A stretch of 64,000 nt of DNA from Pseudorhodoplanes sp. (GTDB lineage: Bacteria > Pseudomonadota > Alphaproteobacteria > Rhizobiales > Xanthobacteraceae), in contig JALHOD010000013.1 in NCBI GenBank assembly GCA_022843165.1, positions 1 to 64,000 of the forward strand, given 5' to 3'. Each line of letters opens with the position of its first letter. Positions within the stretch are counted from its first letter, which is position 1. Below the pieces are notes generated by a model that was not told where the DNA came from, made no database searches, and saw only the letters and a program-made list of their open reading frames with translations. A program made the position numbers and the translations under genes. This document shows, piece after piece, positions 62,228-64,000 of this stretch.

Positions 62228-62803
62228 ATGGCACGTGAACCCAGGCGCGAATCCAAGCGCGACCGCGAGCGGGAAGAGCGCGACAGCGAGTTTGTCGACA
62301 AGCTCGTCCACATCAATCGCGTCGCCAAGGTGGTGAAGGGCGGCCGGCGGTTCGGCTTTGCCGCGCTTGTCGTCGTCGGCGACCAGAAGGGCCGCGTCGG
62401 CTTCGGCCACGGCAAGGCGCGCGAAGTGCCGGAAGCGATCCGCAAGGCGACCGATGCCGCCAAGCGCGCGCTGATCCGCGTGCCGCTGCGCGAAGGTCGC
62501 ACCCTGCATCACGACGTGTTCGGTCGTCACGGCGCCGGCAAGGTCCATCTGCGCGCGGCGCCTCCCGGAACCGGAATCATCGCCGGCGGCCCGATGCGCG
62601 CGGTGTTCGACACGCTCGGCATGCAGGACGTGGTGGCGAAGTCGCTCGGCTCGTCCAATCCCTACAACATGGTGCGCGCGACATTCGATGCCCTGAAACA
62701 CCAGGATTCGCCGCGTTCGGTTGCGGCGCGCCGCAATATCAAGGTTTCGGCCCTGCAGGCCCGCCGCCGCGAAGGCGGCGAGGCTGACGCGACCGCCGAA
62801 TAA
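62228..62803 (+). CDS. rpsE: 30S ribosomal protein S5
   Basis: S5 helps mRNA entry and decoding fidelity. The 191-residue protein has [38 protein letters not shown] and the C-terminal [27 protein letters not shown] charged N-terminus precedes it. It is 44 bases after rplR and 19 before rpmD. Confidence 0.97.
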   Translation: MAREPRRESKRDREREERDSEFVDKLVHINRVAKVVKGGRRFGFAALVVVGDQKGRVGFGHGKAREVPEAIRKATDAAKRALIRVPLREGRTLHHDVFGRHGAGKVHLRAAPPGTGIIAGGPMRAVFDTLGMQDVVAKSLGSSNPYNMVRATFDALKHQDSPRSVAARRNIKVSALQARRREGGEADATAE

Positions 62804-62822
62804 CCCACAAGCAGGCTCCACA

Positions 62823-63026
62823 ATGGCAGCGAAGAAAACCATCAAGGTCGAACAGACCGGCAGCCCGATCCGCCGCGAGGCGAGCCAGCGCCAGACGCTG
62901 ATCGGACTTGGCCTCAATCGTATCGGCCGCCAAGCCGATCTTCCCGACACGCCCGCCACCCGCGGCATGATCGCGAAGGTCCGGCATCTCGTGCGCGTCG
63001 TCGACGCCGAAGGGAAGTCGTCATGA
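62823..63026 (+). CDS. rpmD: 50S ribosomal protein L30
   Basis: The 67-residue product has the L30 core [20 protein letters not shown], then [20 protein letters not shown] and [17 protein letters not shown] at 62823; the frame upstream overlaps rpsE. Its stop overlaps the rplO start by four bases. Confidence 0.96.
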   Translation: MAAKKTIKVEQTGSPIRREASQRQTLIGLGLNRIGRQADLPDTPATRGMIAKVRHLVRVVDAEGKSS

Positions 63027-63601
63027 AGCTCAATCAGATCGCCGATCGTCCGGGCGCCAAGAAGCTGCGGACCCGCATCGGCCGCGGCATCGGCTCGGGC
63101 AAGGGCAAGACCGGTGGCCGCGGCGGCAAGGGCCAGACCGCGCGTTCCGGCGTGCGCATCAAGGGCTTTGAAGGCGGCCAGATGCCGCTGCATCGCCGCC
63201 TGCCCAAGCGCGGCTTCAAGAACACCGCATTCGCGTTAAAGCTGAACGAGATCAATCTCGACCGCGTGCAGGCGGCGATCGACGCCGGCTCGCTCGATGC
63301 CAAGAACCCGGTCGACATCGCCGCCCTGGTCAAGGCCGGCGTGCTCAGCCGCGCCAAGGGTGGCGTCAAGCTGCTCGGCGGCGGCGAGATCAAGACCAAG
63401 GTCAATTTCTCGGTCTGGCGCGCCTCCAAATCCGCCATCGCCGCAGTCGAAAAGGCCGGCGGGTCGGTGAAGATCCTGGCGCCGGCCAAGGAAGAAGACG
63501 CCGAGCCGCGCGGAAAGAATAAGCGCATGGCGCTGGCGCCCCGGGGTGAATCCCAGGGCGGTAAAAAAGCTGAGAAGGCAGAGGGCAAAAACGCCGAGTG
63601 A
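63023..63601 (+). CDS. rplO: 50S ribosomal protein L15
   Basis: L15 bridges domains of 23S rRNA. The 192-residue protein has [21 protein letters not shown], then [32 protein letters not shown] in two blocks, and a Lys/Glu/Gly-rich tail from about residue 158 ([20 protein letters not shown] pattern), longer than the ~144-residue E. coli protein. It starts inside the rpmD stop (ATGA overlap). Confidence 0.95.
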   Translation: MKLNQIADRPGAKKLRTRIGRGIGSGKGKTGGRGGKGQTARSGVRIKGFEGGQMPLHRRLPKRGFKNTAFALKLNEINLDRVQAAIDAGSLDAKNPVDIAALVKAGVLSRAKGGVKLLGGGEIKTKVNFSVWRASKSAIAAVEKAGGSVKILAPAKEEDAEPRGKNKRMALAPRGESQGGKKAEKAEGKNAE

Positions 63602-63607
63602 TCCCAT

Positions 63608-63629
63608 ATTTGCGCCAGCCGGCGCAAAT
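63608..63629. other. hairpin between rplO and secY
   Basis: ATTTGCGCC - AGCC - GGCGCAAAT is a perfect nine-base stem with a four-base loop, seven bases after rplO. It is symmetric, with no T-run. It may mark a processing or regulatory point separating ribosomal protein genes from secY. Confidence 0.55.
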
Positions 63630-63657
63630 GGGCGAATGACGGCAACCGGAGCGACGC

Positions 63658-64000
63658 ATGGTCTCTGCAGCGGAACAACTCGCAGCCAACATCAACTTCT
63701 CGGCACTCGCCAAAGCCGAAGAGTTGAAAAAGCGCATCTGGTTCACGCTCGGCGCGCTTCTGGTCTATCGGCTCGGAACCTATATCCCGCTGCCCGGCAT
63801 CGATCCTTCCGCATGGGAACAGATTTTCCGCACCCAGGCCGGCGGCATTCTCGGCATGTTCAATATGTTCGCCGGCGGCGGCATCCAGCGCATGGCGATC
63901 TTTGCGCTCAACATCATGCCGTATATCTCGGCCTCCATCATCATCCAGTTGATGACGACGGTGTCGCCGACGCTCGAAGCGCTCAAGAAAGAGGGCGAGT
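63658..64000 (+). CDS. secY: preprotein translocase subunit SecY (5' part)
   Basis: SecY is the channel of the Sec translocon. The window ends after 114 residues of about 440. Visible: AANINFSALAKAEELKKRIWF, a first transmembrane helix (TLGALLVYRLGTYIPLPGID), the plug-region GGILGMFNMFAGGGIQRMAIF, and the start of helix 2 (NIMPYISASIIIQLMTTVSP). The ATG at 63658 is the family-like start. The rest lies beyond the window. Confidence 0.95.
   Translation, partial: MVSAAEQLAANINFSALAKAEELKKRIWFTLGALLVYRLGTYIPLPGIDPSAWEQIFRTQAGGILGMFNMFAGGGIQRMAIFALNIMPYISASIIIQLMTTVSPTLEALKKEGE

Overview
The window is GC-rich alphaproteobacterial chromosome, most likely from the order Hyphomicrobiales (Bradyrhizobium / Xanthobacteraceae-like). 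The inference rests on gene content and order: a DUF2336 protein beside a lone Hpt protein and a lone receiver, Bug-type and NMT1/THI5-type solute-binding proteins, a divergent IscU/folE pair, a TonB receptor behind a cobalamin riboswitch, and the full secE-nusG / rplKAJL-rpoBC / str / S10 / spc block. I see no prophage, insertion sequence or CRISPR array.

Layout. 1-2000: a gene-poor, structured stretch followed by a small defence islet, hicA-hicB and a visibly A+T-richer AbiTii-domain gene. 2-8 kb: yidD, a secreted ClpP-like protein, an IscU-like scaffold, folE, hisI, a small cytochrome c, then a CoA-ester lyase and a MaoC-type hydratase separated by two inverted palindromic repeats. 7.9-12.3 kb: lytic transglycosylase, DUF2336 protein, Hpt protein, receiver protein and NAD kinase. 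12.3-15.8 kb: two long hairpin repeats, cutA, an outer-membrane barrel, a LuxR-type regulator and a secreted TPR protein. 15.9-18.5 kb: cobalamin riboswitch and TonB-dependent receptor. 18.5-28.4 kb: Tat-exported metallo-beta-lactamase-fold protein, Bug protein, AI-2E/TerC/CaCA membrane proteins, an HTH pair, several small secreted or membrane proteins including a 28-codon microprotein candidate, tRNA-Thr and rlmB. 28.5-31.6 kb: tRNA-Tyr, tRNA-Gly, then a three-gene redox-looking cassette (CPFS thioredoxin-fold protein, cytochrome b561-like protein, His-rich beta-propeller) that ends just before a decayed copy of the same tRNA-Gly. 31.7-36.9 kb: a FadR-type regulator divergent from an ABC importer operon that ends in an isocitrate lyase/PEP mutase family enzyme, then tRNA-Trp.

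36.9-64 kb is one co-directional information-processing block: secE, nusG, rplK, rplA, rplJ, rplL, rpoB, rpoC, rpsL, rpsG, fusA, tuf, and the S10 and spc genes from rpsJ to a truncated secY. Its control points are visible: sigma70-like promoters before secE, rplJ and rpsL, an attenuator-like hairpin between rplL and rpoB, a strong terminator after rpoC, and hairpins between tuf and rpsJ and between rplO and secY.

The most interesting unexplained parts are the tRNA-Gly-bracketed propeller/b561/thioredoxin cassette, the HicAB/AbiTii islet, the hairpin pair upstream of cutA, and the microprotein candidate near 25.65 kb. All calls come from reading the sequence; no searches were run.
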